DNA of 64,000 nt. It comes from Nannocystis exedens. Its GTDB lineage: Bacteria; Myxococcota_A; Polyangia; Nannocystales; Nannocystaceae. A model generated the notes under the pieces. The model was given only the letters and a program-made list of their open reading frames with translations. It was not told where the DNA came from and searched no databases. The DNA lies in the NCBI RefSeq assembly GCF_002343915.1, contig NZ_NETK01000001.1, positions 4,846,001-4,910,000 of the forward strand, in the 5' to 3' direction. Positions 33,149 through 43,284 of this stretch are shown here, piece after piece. A program made the translations under genes and the position numbers. Each line of letters begins with the position of its first letter. Position 1 is the stretch's first letter.

Positions 33149-33853
33149 TCAGTCCTCGGCGAGCAGGGCGAGGATCTCGTCGTCGAGCTTGTGCTGGTGC
33201 TCGCTGGCAAACTTGCCGACGATGACGTCGCGCCGCTGGGCGATGGGGGTGCCGGCGGTGACGCCCTGTCCGCCGATGCCCCCGATCGGGCGCCGTCCGA
33301 CGCGGCTCGGCCCGCGGCTCGGACGCGGCGGACCCTGACCCGCGGCTGAGGCGGCCACCTGGGCCTGCGCCTCGGGGGCGGTGAACACGACGTGACCGAG
33401 CGTGGGATCGAGGGTCGGACCGGGCTCACCCGCGGCGAGCGGCGGACCCTGCGGCACGACCTCGCGCGGCTCGGGCGGCGGCCGGCGATCGGGCCGCTTC
33501 GCCGGCGCCTTCTCCTGCACCACCGGCGCGGCGACCTCGGGCTTGTTCGAGGCCTCGGGGTGCGCGCCGATGTACTTGACGATGCGCTCGTCGAACGACC
33601 CGCTGCGCAGCTGGCGGATCATCGACTTGTGCGAGTCCTGCATCGCCGCGACGATCACGGCGTCGAGGTTCTCGCTCTCCAACTTGTCGCGATAGTCGAC
33701 CTTGTTGGTGGCGATGATCGTGCCGTCGTAAAACACGTGCGTGAAGATGTGGGCCTTCTGGATGCCCGAATCCTCGGTTTGCACGTGATAGAGCCGCCCC
33801 CGATGCGGGATGTTGTGGTTGTAGCCGAGCTGGGGGGACTGGTTGGCCGCCAT
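33149..33853 (-). CDS. Conserved myxobacterial protein of unknown function
   Basis: A 234-residue protein. The first ~85 residues form a compact, conserved-looking domain (GYNHNIPHRGRLYHVQTEDS, HIFTHVFYDGTIIATNKVDY, then helices with RQLRSGSFDERIVKYIG). The rest is a Pro/Ala/Glu-rich, probably disordered tail that ends in a short helix (SEHQHKLDDEILALLAED). I recall N-terminal sequences of this type from delta-proteobacterial hypotheticals but no function. Start ATG 33853. It is divergent from the HD-domain gene. Confidence 0.65.
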   Translation of the reverse strand: MAANQSPQLGYNHNIPHRGRLYHVQTEDSGIQKAHIFTHVFYDGTIIATNKVDYRDKLESENLDAVIVAAMQDSHKSMIRQLRSGSFDERIVKYIGAHPEASNKPEVAAPVVQEKAPAKRPDRRPPPEPREVVPQGPPLAAGEPGPTLDPTLGHVVFTAPEAQAQVAASAAGQGPPRPSRGPSRVGRRPIGGIGGQGVTAGTPIAQRRDVIVGKFASEHQHKLDDEILALLAED

Positions 33854-34018
33854 GATGCTGCTCGCAGGAGCGTGCCCGTCTAGGTTGCCGGCGATTTATG
33901 CGCACCGCAAGCCCAACTGTACTTCGCAGGCGGTCTGTTCGCATCAATGTCCCGCAACTACGGGGGCGAGGGCTCCTGCTATGCTGCGGCACCCGACATC
34001 GTCGGGCCGCGAAGTCCC

Positions 34019-34966
34019 GTGTCCGCAGCCGTCGTCCCGCACCTCCCCTCCCCCGGCGAACTGCTCGCGCCGGCCGTCCAGGCCGGCAGAACAGGGGAGA
34101 TCCCCGAAATCGCGCTCACCGCGCAGATCGCCGCGTGCGCCGAACGGGTGGCGGCCATCGACCCGCGGGAGGCCTTCGAGCGGCTCAGCGAGGCGTTCTG
34201 CGGCCGCTACCCCGAGGTGGCGATGCAGTGGCTCCGCGACGCCGGCCTTTTGGTCCACCTGCTGCCCGAGCTCGACGCGACGGTCGCGTTCTCACAGGAG
34301 GGCGGGCGGCGGCACAAGGACGTCTGGGAGCACACGAAGGCGGTGGTGCGCCAGTCGGTGCCGCGCCCGGCCGTCCGCTGGGCGGCGGTGCTGCACGACA
34401 TCGGCAAGGTCACGACCCGTCGCTTCGTCGGCCCGGGCAAGGTCACGTTCCACGGCCACGCGGAGGAGGGCGTTCGCATGTACCGGCGCGGCCCGGCCCG
34501 CCGGATCGGCTTCCCCCCCGAGCTGCGCGAGCAGGTCGAGCTGCTCATCCTCCATCACCTGCGGCCCGGGCAGTACGACGGCAGCTGGACCGACGCCGCC
34601 GTGCGGCGCTTCGCCCACGAGATGGGCCCGCTGCTCACCGATCTGCTCGACCTGTCGCGCGCCGACGTCACCAGCAAGCGGCCGGGCAAGCGCCAGCGCT
34701 GCCTGTTCCTGATCAGCGAGCTGAGTCGCCGGATCCGCGAGATCGCGGCGCTCGACGCTCGCGTGCCGCCGCTGCCCTCGGGCGTCGGCGACGTGCTGAT
34801 CCGCGAGCTCGGCCTGGCCCCCGGCAAGATCATCGGCCTGCTGCGCAACCGTCTGACCGCGATGTGCGAGGCCGGCGAGATCGAGGCCGGGCAGGCCGCC
34901 GAGTACTACGTGCAGGTCGTGCGCGAGCGCGGGCTGCTGGCCGAGCTCGCCGGGCCGGCGGCGTGA
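34019..34966 (+). CDS. HD-domain protein related to CCA-adding enzyme C-terminus
   Basis: A 315-residue protein with no nucleotidyltransferase head. It begins with helices like the neck/body of tRNA CCA-adding enzymes (AIDPREAFERLSEAFCGRYP, LLVHLLPELDATVAF). The HD phosphohydrolase motifs follow: H-x-DVWEHT, AVLHDIGKVTTRR, FHGHAEEG, LILHHLRPGQYDG. Metal-dependent phosphodiesterase activity on RNA 2',3'-cyclic ends or nucleotides is likely for this fold. GTG 34019 is used; ATG 33947 is possible. Two tandem perfect hairpins start at the stop codon. Confidence 0.75.
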   Translation: MSAAVVPHLPSPGELLAPAVQAGRTGEIPEIALTAQIAACAERVAAIDPREAFERLSEAFCGRYPEVAMQWLRDAGLLVHLLPELDATVAFSQEGGRRHKDVWEHTKAVVRQSVPRPAVRWAAVLHDIGKVTTRRFVGPGKVTFHGHAEEGVRMYRRGPARRIGFPPELREQVELLILHHLRPGQYDGSWTDAAVRRFAHEMGPLLTDLLDLSRADVTSKRPGKRQRCLFLISELSRRIREIAALDARVPPLPSGVGDVLIRELGLAPGKIIGLLRNRLTAMCEAGEIEAGQAAEYYVQVVRERGLLAELAGPAA

Positions 34967-35012
34967 GCTGTCCCTCGGGACAGCCCTGCATCAGGCTGTC
35001 CTTGGGACAGCC
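34967..35012. repeat. Tandem perfect CTGTCC hairpins at a gene end
   Basis: GCTGTCCC-TC-GGGACAGC (34967-34984) and GGCTGTCC-TTG-GGACAGCC (34994-35012) each have 8-bp perfect stems. The differing bases pair in each. They start 1 bp after the stop, so a 3' end or terminator role is likely. Confidence 0.8.
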
Positions 35013-35158
35013 TCGGCACCCTGGGAGCGACCACAGGACCCGGCGGCTCGACAGGCCTCGCCCTCGATCCGCACGCCGCGGCACCCGGCCAGGCCGGTCC
35101 TCCTCGCGCACGCGGTCCGTCGCGTGCCCGAGCTCGAGGGGGTGCCCGGCGAACGAAG

Positions 35159-35182
35159 TGATCTGTCCTGAAAAACAGTTCA
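35159..35182. repeat. GATCTGTCC hairpin element, second copy
   Basis: TGATCTGTCC, TGAA, AAACAGTTCA. Related to 16012-16033. It lies 13 bp from the stop of the minus-strand lipoprotein gene. Confidence 0.6.
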
Positions 35183-35194
35183 CTCCGCGACCCG

Positions 35195-35560
35195 TCAGGT
35201 CTTCTTGCCGTCGGCGGTCTTCGCGTCGGCCGGGGCCGCGGCACCGCCGGCGGGCGCGCTGTCGACGGGCACCGCCTTGCCGTCGGCGGCCTTGCCTTCG
35301 CCGTGCTTGGCGCCGCCGCAGCTGCCCTCGCCGCACTTGCCCTCACCGCACTTCATCTCGCCGGACTTGGCGTCCGCGGGCTTGGCGTCGACCGGCTTGG
35401 CGTCGGCCGGCTTCACGTCGGCCGGCTTCACGTCGGCCGGCTTGGCGTCGGCGGCCTTGGCGGGGGCGGCTTCCTTGGCGTCCTTCTTGGCCTCGCCGCC
35501 GCACGCGCCCGCGCCGAGTCCGAGGAGAGCGAGGGTGGCGGTGATCGTCTTGAGATCCAT
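35195..35560 (-). CDS. Low-complexity lipoprotein with EGKCG-type cysteine motif
   Basis: A 121-residue lipoprotein (lipobox GAGAC). The middle is a tandem KPADV/KPADA repeat. It is followed by KCGEGKCGEGSCGG, a motif like the EGKCG repeats of HvfA/oxazolin copper-binding RiPP precursors, and then a Gly/Ala/Lys tail. Those precursors are modified by MNIO enzymes, but no such enzyme is in the window and a lipoprotein signal would be unusual. Alternative: a metal-buffering lipoprotein. Start ATG 35560. The similarity is motif-level only. Confidence 0.6.
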   Translation of the reverse strand: MDLKTITATLALLGLGAGACGGEAKKDAKEAAPAKAADAKPADVKPADVKPADAKPVDAKPADAKSGEMKCGEGKCGEGSCGGAKHGEGKAADGKAVPVDSAPAGGAAAPADAKTADGKKT

Positions 35561-35714
35561 CAGCTTTTGCGTCCTTGCGGCGAGGATAACAGCCGGCGCC
35601 GACGATGACGACCGGCCAGGACCGGGCTCATCCCGTGCGCTCGAACATGCTGACCGGGGACGAGCGGCCGCGAGGCGCCGAGGACATTGCCGGTCGAACC
35701 AGAGCGCCAGCAGT

Positions 35715-35970
35715 GATTCGCGCCCCGCGGGGCCCAGGGCGGCGACTCGGGGCACGTCGACGGCGACGCCGGTCAACGGGTGCGTGAAGGCGAGACGCAC
35801 GCAGGCCAGCGCCAGCAGCGACCCGACCCCGCACGACCTCGATTTGCGCCCCGATCGGCCCAGAGCGGCAATTCCCGCGCACATCGACGGCGACGCAGGT
35901 CATCGGGTGCGTGCATGCGAGAAGCCCGCAGGCCGGCGCCAGCAGCGACCCGGCCCCGACCACCGCCGGC
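35715..35970 (-). pseudogene. Two degenerate tandem copies of the rluA-like gene 3' end
   Basis: The ~130-bp 3' end of the downstream pseudouridine synthase gene occurs twice more, at about 35715-35840 and 35841-35970. Each translates on the minus strand to a piece such as LACVRLAFTHPLTGVAVDV or LACTHPMTCVAVDV. The copies have drifted and end in other frames. They are relics of tandem duplication. The rest of the gap to 35561 holds nothing recognised. Confidence 0.75.
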
Positions 35971-36879
35971 TCAATTCGCGCCCGGATCGGCCCAGGGCGG
36001 CAGCTCGGCGCGCACGTCGACGGCGACGCCGGTCATCGGGTGCGTGAATGCGAGGCGCACGCAGGCCAGCTCGAGCACCTCGCCGGCGCCCGCGCGACCG
36101 ACGACGGGCCGCTCCAGCGCCTGCGCGTGCAGCGAGATCTGCTCGGTCGGCCCGCGGCGCAGCTCGACCTCGACCAGCGTCGCGCCGTCGCTCGCGGCGA
36201 GCGGCCGGAATTCCGTGCGCGCCGCCACCGCCTCGCGCTCGTCGGGGCGCGCCAGCCGGAAGCCCGCGCTCGTCTTGACCAGCGGTGTCTCGCAGGACAT
36301 GCCCTCCGGGACATGTCCCGAAAGCCGGGCGCGGTACACGCGGAGCATATCGAGCTCGCTGAACTTGGCGAGGAAGCTCGAGCGGTCCTGGCCGCGGGCG
36401 GTGAACAGCGCCAGGCCGGCGGCGCCGGGGTCGAGCGCGTGCACGAGGCCGACGTAGGGCCGCAGCACGCCCTCGCGCGCGAGCAGCTGGACCAGCGCGT
36501 GGCTGACCGCCCCGCGGCTGCCCTCGCGGGTGGCCGCGGCCGGGACCCCGTGGGGCTTGTCGACGATGACGCAGTGGGCGTCGCGGTGGACGACGACCAG
36601 GCTGTCGGGGTCGAGCGGCTCGACGCTGGCGGCGTTGCAGAAGATGGTGACCCGCTCGCCCTCGCGCACGCGCAGGGTCGGGATGCAGGTGCGGACGTTG
36701 CCGATGTAGACGCCGCCCGCGCGGATCAGGTCGGACGCCGGCGCGACCGCCAGCCCGAGGCGCCGGCCGAGCAGCTGGCGCAGGGTCATGCCGTCCTCCA
36801 TCGAGATCACCCGCACTCGCACCCGCCCCGCCGCGTGCAAGGCCGGCCCCGGCTGCGTCGGCTCGTCGGACCTGTTCAT
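35971..36879 (-). CDS. RluA-family pseudouridine synthase, divergent
   Basis: A 302-residue enzyme with an N-terminal S4-like domain (TLRQLLGRRLGLAVAPASDL, IRAGGVYIGNV) and an RluA catalytic domain. The catalytic block reads LVHALDPGAAGLALF: the Asp is kept but the usual HRLD Arg is Ala. The C-terminal RLAFTHPMTGVAVDVRAELP is the family end motif. In-frame repeat DNA (36295-36324) encodes SGHVPEGMSCETP before a normal strand. The lost Arg makes activity uncertain. Start ATG 36879 lies at the edge of a repeat array. Confidence 0.75.
   Translation of the reverse strand: MNRSDEPTQPGPALHAAGRVRVRVISMEDGMTLRQLLGRRLGLAVAPASDLIRAGGVYIGNVRTCIPTLRVREGERVTIFCNAASVEPLDPDSLVVVHRDAHCVIVDKPHGVPAAATREGSRGAVSHALVQLLAREGVLRPYVGLVHALDPGAAGLALFTARGQDRSSFLAKFSELDMLRVYRARLSGHVPEGMSCETPLVKTSAGFRLARPDEREAVAARTEFRPLAASDGATLVEVELRRGPTEQISLHAQALERPVVGRAGAGEVLELACVRLAFTHPMTGVAVDVRAELPPWADPGAN
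36295..36324. repeat. GACATGTC-family element inside the rluA-like gene
   Basis: GGACATGCCCTCC followed by GGGACATGTCCC (perfect 12-bp palindrome, 36308-36319) and GAAAG. In frame as part of SGHVPEGMSCETP. Confidence 0.75.
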
Positions 36880-36881
36880 GC

Positions 36882-36999
36882 GCACATGCCCTCCGCGACA
36901 TGCCCCTTCGAGCATGGACGAAGGGACAGCGAGCTCCATGTCTCGTGTGACATGCTCGAAAAAACCTGGCGAAAAGGACATGTTCTCATGGACATGCCC
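36882..36999. repeat. Longest GACATGTC-family array in the window
   Basis: About eight half units over 118 bp: ACATGCCC, GACATGCCCC, AGCATGG, GGGACAG, CCATGTC, GACATGC, GGACATGTTC and GGACATGCCC. TTCG/CGAA tetraloop strings lie between. It fills the whole gap between the Hsp33 stop and the rluA-like start, both on the minus strand. Confidence 0.8.
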
Positions 37000-37967
37000 T
37001 ACGATCGCCGGAGGCGCAGCTCGGCGGCCAGCTCGCGCAGATCGGCCGAGGTGAGGAGGTAGCGCTCGCCGCAGTAGGAGCAGCGGATCTCGGTGACCTC
37101 GCGCTCGCCGGCGAGGGCGTCGACGTCGTCGGCGCCGAGCAGGGCGACGATGTCACGGGCCATGGAGGGGCCGCAGTTGCAGCGGAACGCCAGCGGCGTC
37201 TCGCCGACGACCTCGAACGGGGCGTCGCCGAGGGCGAAGCGCAAGAGGTCGCCGGGCTCGCGCGGCAGCAGCAGCAGCGACGCGAGCGCCTCGCCGGCCA
37301 GCCGCTCGCGCAGCGGCGCCAGCGCCTCGCCGGTGCCGCCGGGCAGCGTCTGGCACAAGAGGCCGCCCGCGCGCAGCACCCCGCCGCCGGCGTCGAGCAG
37401 CACCTCGCAGCGCAGCAGCGACGGCACCTGCTCGCTGGTGTTGAGGTAGTGCTCGAGGTCGAGGTCGACCTCGCCGGCGACGAGCTCGACCGTGCCCTGG
37501 TAGCGCGAGTCTGTCCCTGCGGACAGGTCGAAGTCGCGGGTGACGGTGAGCGAGCCGCGCCGGCCGAGGAACGGCGACAGCGGCAGACGGCCCGACGCCC
37601 GCTCGAGCGTGGCCCGCAGCGGCGAGTCGCCGAGGCCGCGGCGGAGGCAGCCGCGCACCGTGCCGTCGCCGTGGGCGTCGAGGAAGAAGCCGCCGGGCTC
37701 GCCGTCGCCGCCGCCCGCCCCGCGCAGGTCGGAGAAGCAGCGCGCGTCGACCCGCAGCCGCTCGGCCGACGACTTCGTCAGCGTCGTCAGCAGGCAGCCG
37801 GCCGTCAGCGCCCGGCCGAGCGCGATGGCTTCGAGCCCGCGCAGGCCGTGGCGGCGGCACGACTCCTGGACCAGGTCGGTGGTGACGGCCGCCAGCGCGC
37901 GCATCGCCGGCGCTTCGGGCGAGGCGGAGTCAGGCGCAGCGGCGATCGCGCGGAGAAGCACGTCCAC
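36999..37967 (-). CDS. hslO: Hsp33 redox-regulated chaperone
   Basis: A 322-residue Hsp33. The N-terminal core (ALAAVTTDLVQESCRRHG, RALTAGCLLTTL) is followed by a C-terminal zinc domain with four cysteines, CNC at 263-265 and CSYCGERY at 296-299, which release zinc and form disulfides under oxidative stress to activate holdase function. A palindromic repeat (37511-37526) is inserted in frame at about residues 148-153 as DFDLSAGTDSRYQG, in a region where family members have a strand-turn-strand. Start GTG 37967. Confidence 0.9.
   Translation of the reverse strand: MDVLLRAIAAAPDSASPEAPAMRALAAVTTDLVQESCRRHGLRGLEAIALGRALTAGCLLTTLTKSSAERLRVDARCFSDLRGAGGGDGEPGGFFLDAHGDGTVRGCLRRGLGDSPLRATLERASGRLPLSPFLGRRGSLTVTRDFDLSAGTDSRYQGTVELVAGEVDLDLEHYLNTSEQVPSLLRCEVLLDAGGGVLRAGGLLCQTLPGGTGEALAPLRERLAGEALASLLLLPREPGDLLRFALGDAPFEVVGETPLAFRCNCGPSMARDIVALLGADDVDALAGEREVTEIRCSYCGERYLLTSADLRELAAELRLRRS
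37511..37526. repeat. CTGTCC hairpin inside hslO
   Basis: CTGTCC, CTGC, GGACAG: a perfect 6-bp stem with a tetraloop. Reads DLSAGTDS in Hsp33. Confidence 0.7.
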
Positions 37968-37988
37968 GGCGAGAGGGTAGCGCGCCGC

Positions 37989-39224
37989 TCAGGGCAGGTC
38001 GATCAGGTTGAGGCGCACGCTGGTGGGCACGCCGTCGCGGACCAGCTTGACCTCGACCTCGTCGCCGACCTTGTAGCGGTCGAGGGCGTTGTACAGGTCG
38101 TCGTAGTTGCGGACCTTGTGCTCGTTGATGCCGACGATGATGTCGCCGAGCAAGATCTCGCCGGTGCGGTCCTGCGACAGGCCGCGGATGCCCGCCTTGG
38201 CGGCGGGGCCGCCGGCGACCGTGCGGGTGATGACGACGCCTTTGACGCCGACGCGCGCGGCGTAGGCGTCGGGCAGCGGCTCGATGCCGAGGCCGGGGTG
38301 CTCGACGCGGCCCTTGTCGATGATCTGCGGGACCACGCGGCGCACCGTGGCGACCGGCACCGCGAAGCCGATGCCGGCGCTGCTGCCGGTCTTGCTGAAG
38401 ATCATCGTGTTCATGCCGATGAGGTGGGCGCCGCTGTCGAGCAGCGGGCCGCCGGAGTTGCCGGGGTTGATCGAGGCGTCGGTCTGGATCATGTCGCGGA
38501 TCGTGACCCCGCCGTAGCCCTGGACCTCGCGGCCGATCGCCGAGACCACGCCGGTGGTCAGCGTGTGGTCGAGGCCGAACGGGTTGCCGATGGCGATCGC
38601 GGTCTGACCGACCTCGAGCGGGCCGCCCTGCGGGAGCACGCGGATCGGCGTCAGCGGCTCGTCGCAGTTGATGAGCTTGAGCACGGCGATGTCCTTGTTG
38701 GGGTCGCCGCCGAGGAGCTGCGCGTCGTAGGTCTTCTGGCTGTAGAGCGTCACGCTGTAGGTGCCGCGCGCGCGGCCGGCGTCGACCACGTGGTAGTTGG
38801 TGACGACGTGGCCCTGCGTGTCCCAGACGAAGCCGGTGCCCGAGCCGGCGGGGACCTCGAGCGCGCGCATCGAGTAGTCGCGGACCAGCCGCTTCTGCGT
38901 CACGAACACGGTGGCGGGCGCGGCGGCGCGGAACACGTCGATGACGTTCTGCTCGGCCTCGAGGCGCGCGGCCGGCGACGGGGCCTTGACCTCGGGCGTC
39001 GCGTGCGGCTGCGACGGTGCCGGTGCGGCCGCGAGCCCCGTCAGCGTGCCGTGCGCGCCCACGTCCGGGGCGATCTCTCGCGGCGCGGGGGCGGACACGG
39101 CGACCGTCTCGGCCTGAGGCGACGGCGGCGCTGCGGTCTGGCACTCGGTCATGCCCGGCAACACCGTGAGGCAGCCGAGGAGGACCAGGGACGAAGACAG
39201 CAAAGTACGGCGTGAGGCGGCCAT
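37989..39224 (-). CDS. HtrA/DegP-type trypsin-like serine protease with PDZ domain
   Basis: A 411-residue periplasmic protease. A signal peptide (LLSSSLVLLGCLTVLPG) with possible lipobox LLGC is followed by a Pro/Ala linker. The trypsin-like domain holds His (VVTNYHVVD), Asp (NKDIAVLKL) and Ser (INPGNSGGPLLD), and one PDZ domain follows (VKGVVITRTVAGGPAAKAGI, LLGDIIVGINEHKV). It degrades or guards misfolded envelope proteins. One PDZ rather than two makes it DegS/HtrA-like. Start ATG 39224. It lies 21 bp upstream of hslO on the same strand, giving a small stress operon. Confidence 0.88.
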   Translation of the reverse strand: MAASRRTLLSSSLVLLGCLTVLPGMTECQTAAPPSPQAETVAVSAPAPREIAPDVGAHGTLTGLAAAPAPSQPHATPEVKAPSPAARLEAEQNVIDVFRAAAPATVFVTQKRLVRDYSMRALEVPAGSGTGFVWDTQGHVVTNYHVVDAGRARGTYSVTLYSQKTYDAQLLGGDPNKDIAVLKLINCDEPLTPIRVLPQGGPLEVGQTAIAIGNPFGLDHTLTTGVVSAIGREVQGYGGVTIRDMIQTDASINPGNSGGPLLDSGAHLIGMNTMIFSKTGSSAGIGFAVPVATVRRVVPQIIDKGRVEHPGLGIEPLPDAYAARVGVKGVVITRTVAGGPAAKAGIRGLSQDRTGEILLGDIIVGINEHKVRNYDDLYNALDRYKVGDEVEVKLVRDGVPTSVRLNLIDLP

Positions 39225-39348
39225 GGATGGGCTCTGTTTTAGGCGCCCGCCCGGCGTCCGCAAGGGCCTGCTGCACCCGCCGACGCCGGCGAGGCTGCAT
39301 TTATGTGCAGGCCGAAGCCGCGCAGGCGGGGTTTCGCCCGTGCCGTGA

Positions 39349-39354
39349 TATACC
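39349..39354 (+). promoter_or_regulatory. -10 box (TATACC) of a leaderless gene
   Basis: Ends 9 nt before ATG 39364. No SD. Confidence 0.45.
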
Positions 39355-39363
39355 TTGCCGACC

Positions 39364-41259
<1,896 letters not shown>

Positions 41260-41303
41260 GGCCGGCGCGCAGGCGCGCGTAGGCGTGTGTTAGGCTGCCC
41301 GCC

Positions 41304-42803
41304 ATGTCTTGGCAGAACTTCGCCCGCCTCACCCTTCTCCCTTGCGTCACGCTGCTCGCGTGCGGTGGCGACGGCAACGCCACCGACTCCAACAGCTCGA
41401 CCACCAGCGGTCCCAACACCACCGACAACACCACGGGGACCACCGACAGCCCGCCGACGGGCACCAGCACCGACGGCACCTCGACCACCGCCTCGGTCGA
41501 CCCGACCACCGCCGGCCCGACCACCGACAACCCGCCGACGTCGACCACCACCGTCGACCCGACCACCGACGGCACCTCGACCACCACCGGCGAGCCCGCG
41601 TGCCCGTACACGCCGGTGCCCGGCCGTCCCGGCTTCGCGCTCGAGGTCGTCGCCACCGGCTTCGACCGCCCGCTCCAGGTGCGCGCCGATCCCAGCGACC
41701 CCGAGCGCCTGTTCGTGCTCGAGCAGGGCGGGCGGATCAAGATCCTCGAGCCCGGCCAGACCACCGCGCCGGACGAGAGCTTCCTCGACATCGACGTCAA
41801 GAACAAGGTGCCGAACCAGATCGGCCCCGAGCAGGGCCTGCTCGGCTTCGACTTCCACCCCAACTTCCCGAACGACCCGCGGATCTACGTCAACTACAAC
41901 CCGGGCATGTGGCAGGGCCCCGGGCCGACGTACGTGTCCGAGTTCAAGCTCGACCCCAACGACCCCAACAAGGTCGACCCGGCGTCCGAGCGGCTCGTGA
42001 TCGCCATCTCGCAGCCGGCCAGCAACCACAACGGCGGCATGATCGAGTTCGGGCCCGACGGCATGCTGTACATCGGCATGGGCGACGGCGGCGGCGCCGA
42101 CGACCAGTTCGACACCGGCCGCGACAAGCAGTCGCTGCACGCCAAGATCTTGCGCATCGACGTCGAGCCCGACGGCACGCCCGACAGCAACGAGCCGTGC
42201 GGCCAGTGCGAGATGCTCGACGGCTTCGACTACACGGTCCCGGCCGACAACCCGTTCGTGAACGACCCCGAGTTCGCGCCGGAGGTCTACGCGTGGGGCT
42301 TCCGCAACCCGTGGCGCTTCACCTTCGACGAGGACGGCACGCTCTACGCGGCCGACGTCGGCCAGAACCAGTGGGAGGAGGTCAGCGTCGTCGCGGCCGG
42401 CGCCGACTACGGCTGGAGCCTGATGGAGGGCAACCACTGCTTCAACGGCGGCTGCGACGACGGCAAGGGCCCGAACGAGGTCAACGACCAGGGCCTCACC
42501 ACCCCGATCGCCGAGTACAACCACGGCGAGGGCTGCTCGATCACCGGCGGCACCGTCTACCGCAGCTGCGAGGTGCCCGAGTGGAACGGCACCTATTTCT
42601 ACGGCGACTACTGCTCGGGCGGCGTCTACGCCCTCAACTGGGACGGCACCAGCGTCGAGCTCCTCGGCATGGTCGCCGGCCAGGACGACCGGATCCTCGG
42701 CTCCGGCAGCAACGGCTTCGGTGACGTCCTGTTCACCGTGGTCCAGCTCGACGGCTTCAACGCCCCCGTCGACGGCAAGATCCTGCGGGTCGTCCCGCAG
42801 TGA
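41304..42803 (+). CDS. PQQ-dependent sugar dehydrogenase-like lipoprotein
   Basis: A 499-residue exported protein. The lipobox (TLLAC) and a ~75-residue Thr/Ser/Pro stalk come before a six-bladed propeller of the glucose/sorbosone dehydrogenase family: FDRPLQVRADPSDPERLFVL, GGRIKILEPG, GLLGFDFHPNFPNDPRIYV, HNGGMIEFGPDGMLYIGMGD, EVYAWGFRNPWRFTFDEDG, EEVSVVAAGADYGW. These enzymes oxidise aldose sugars with PQQ at the cell surface. TAGGCT ends 7 nt before ATG 41304. The next gene starts 7 bp after the stop. Confidence 0.85.
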   Translation: MSWQNFARLTLLPCVTLLACGGDGNATDSNSSTTSGPNTTDNTTGTTDSPPTGTSTDGTSTTASVDPTTAGPTTDNPPTSTTTVDPTTDGTSTTTGEPACPYTPVPGRPGFALEVVATGFDRPLQVRADPSDPERLFVLEQGGRIKILEPGQTTAPDESFLDIDVKNKVPNQIGPEQGLLGFDFHPNFPNDPRIYVNYNPGMWQGPGPTYVSEFKLDPNDPNKVDPASERLVIAISQPASNHNGGMIEFGPDGMLYIGMGDGGGADDQFDTGRDKQSLHAKILRIDVEPDGTPDSNEPCGQCEMLDGFDYTVPADNPFVNDPEFAPEVYAWGFRNPWRFTFDEDGTLYAADVGQNQWEEVSVVAAGADYGWSLMEGNHCFNGGCDDGKGPNEVNDQGLTTPIAEYNHGEGCSITGGTVYRSCEVPEWNGTYFYGDYCSGGVYALNWDGTSVELLGMVAGQDDRILGSGSNGFGDVLFTVVQLDGFNAPVDGKILRVVPQ

Positions 42804-42810
42804 CGCGCAC

Positions 42811-43284
42811 GTGAAGACCAACGCCGCCAGAATCCTCGACAACCTCGGCATCGCCTACGAGCTGCGGCCCTACCCGGTCGATGCCGAGCACCTCAAGGCG
42901 GCCGAGGTCGCAGCCCTGGTCGGCCTCCCCCCCGAGCAGGTGTTCAAAACACTGATCGCCCGCGGCGACCGTCATGGCGTGTGCCTGGCGGTCGTCCCGG
43001 GCGACGGCCACCTCGACCTCAAGGCGCTCGCGCGCGCCAGCGGCGACCGCCGGGTCGAGCTGGTCGCCCTGCGCGAGGTGACGCCGCTGACCGGCTACGT
43101 CCGCGGCGGCGTCACGGCTCTGGCCGGCAAGAAGGACTATCCGGTCTACCTCGACGAGACGGCGATTCTTTATGAACAGATCGCCGTGTCGGCCGGCACG
43201 CGCGGGCTGCAGATCGTGCTGCACCCCGACGACTACGTGCGCGCGACCCGGGCGACCCTCTGTCCGCTCGTACAGGTCGCTTAG
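42811..43284 (+). CDS. ybaK: YbaK/EbsC-family Cys-tRNA(Pro) deacylase
   Basis: A 157-residue editing-domain protein: LGIAYELRPYPVDAEHL, VFKTLIARGDRHGVCLAVVPG, DLKALARASGDRRVELV, VTPLTGYVRGGVTALAGKKD and a C-terminal LHPDDYVRATRA. YbaK hydrolyses mischarged Cys-tRNA(Pro). The conserved Lys of the K-T-L motif and the G-Y-x-x-GG-V-T loop are present. Start GTG 42811, 7 bp after the dehydrogenase stop. The end of the gene falls at the beginning of a palindromic repeat array. Confidence 0.9.
   Translation: MKTNAARILDNLGIAYELRPYPVDAEHLKAAEVAALVGLPPEQVFKTLIARGDRHGVCLAVVPGDGHLDLKALARASGDRRVELVALREVTPLTGYVRGGVTALAGKKDYPVYLDETAILYEQIAVSAGTRGLQIVLHPDDYVRATRATLCPLVQVA

Noticed and set aside
35195..35560. 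A full oxazolin (hvf-type) operon
   Set aside because: No MNIO (HvfB), HvfC or DoxX-like gene is adjacent; only the cysteine motif is similar.
36882..36999. Array as a CRISPR or integron-like array
   Set aside because: Units are only 6-12 bp, irregularly spaced, without constant spacers and without cas or integrase genes.
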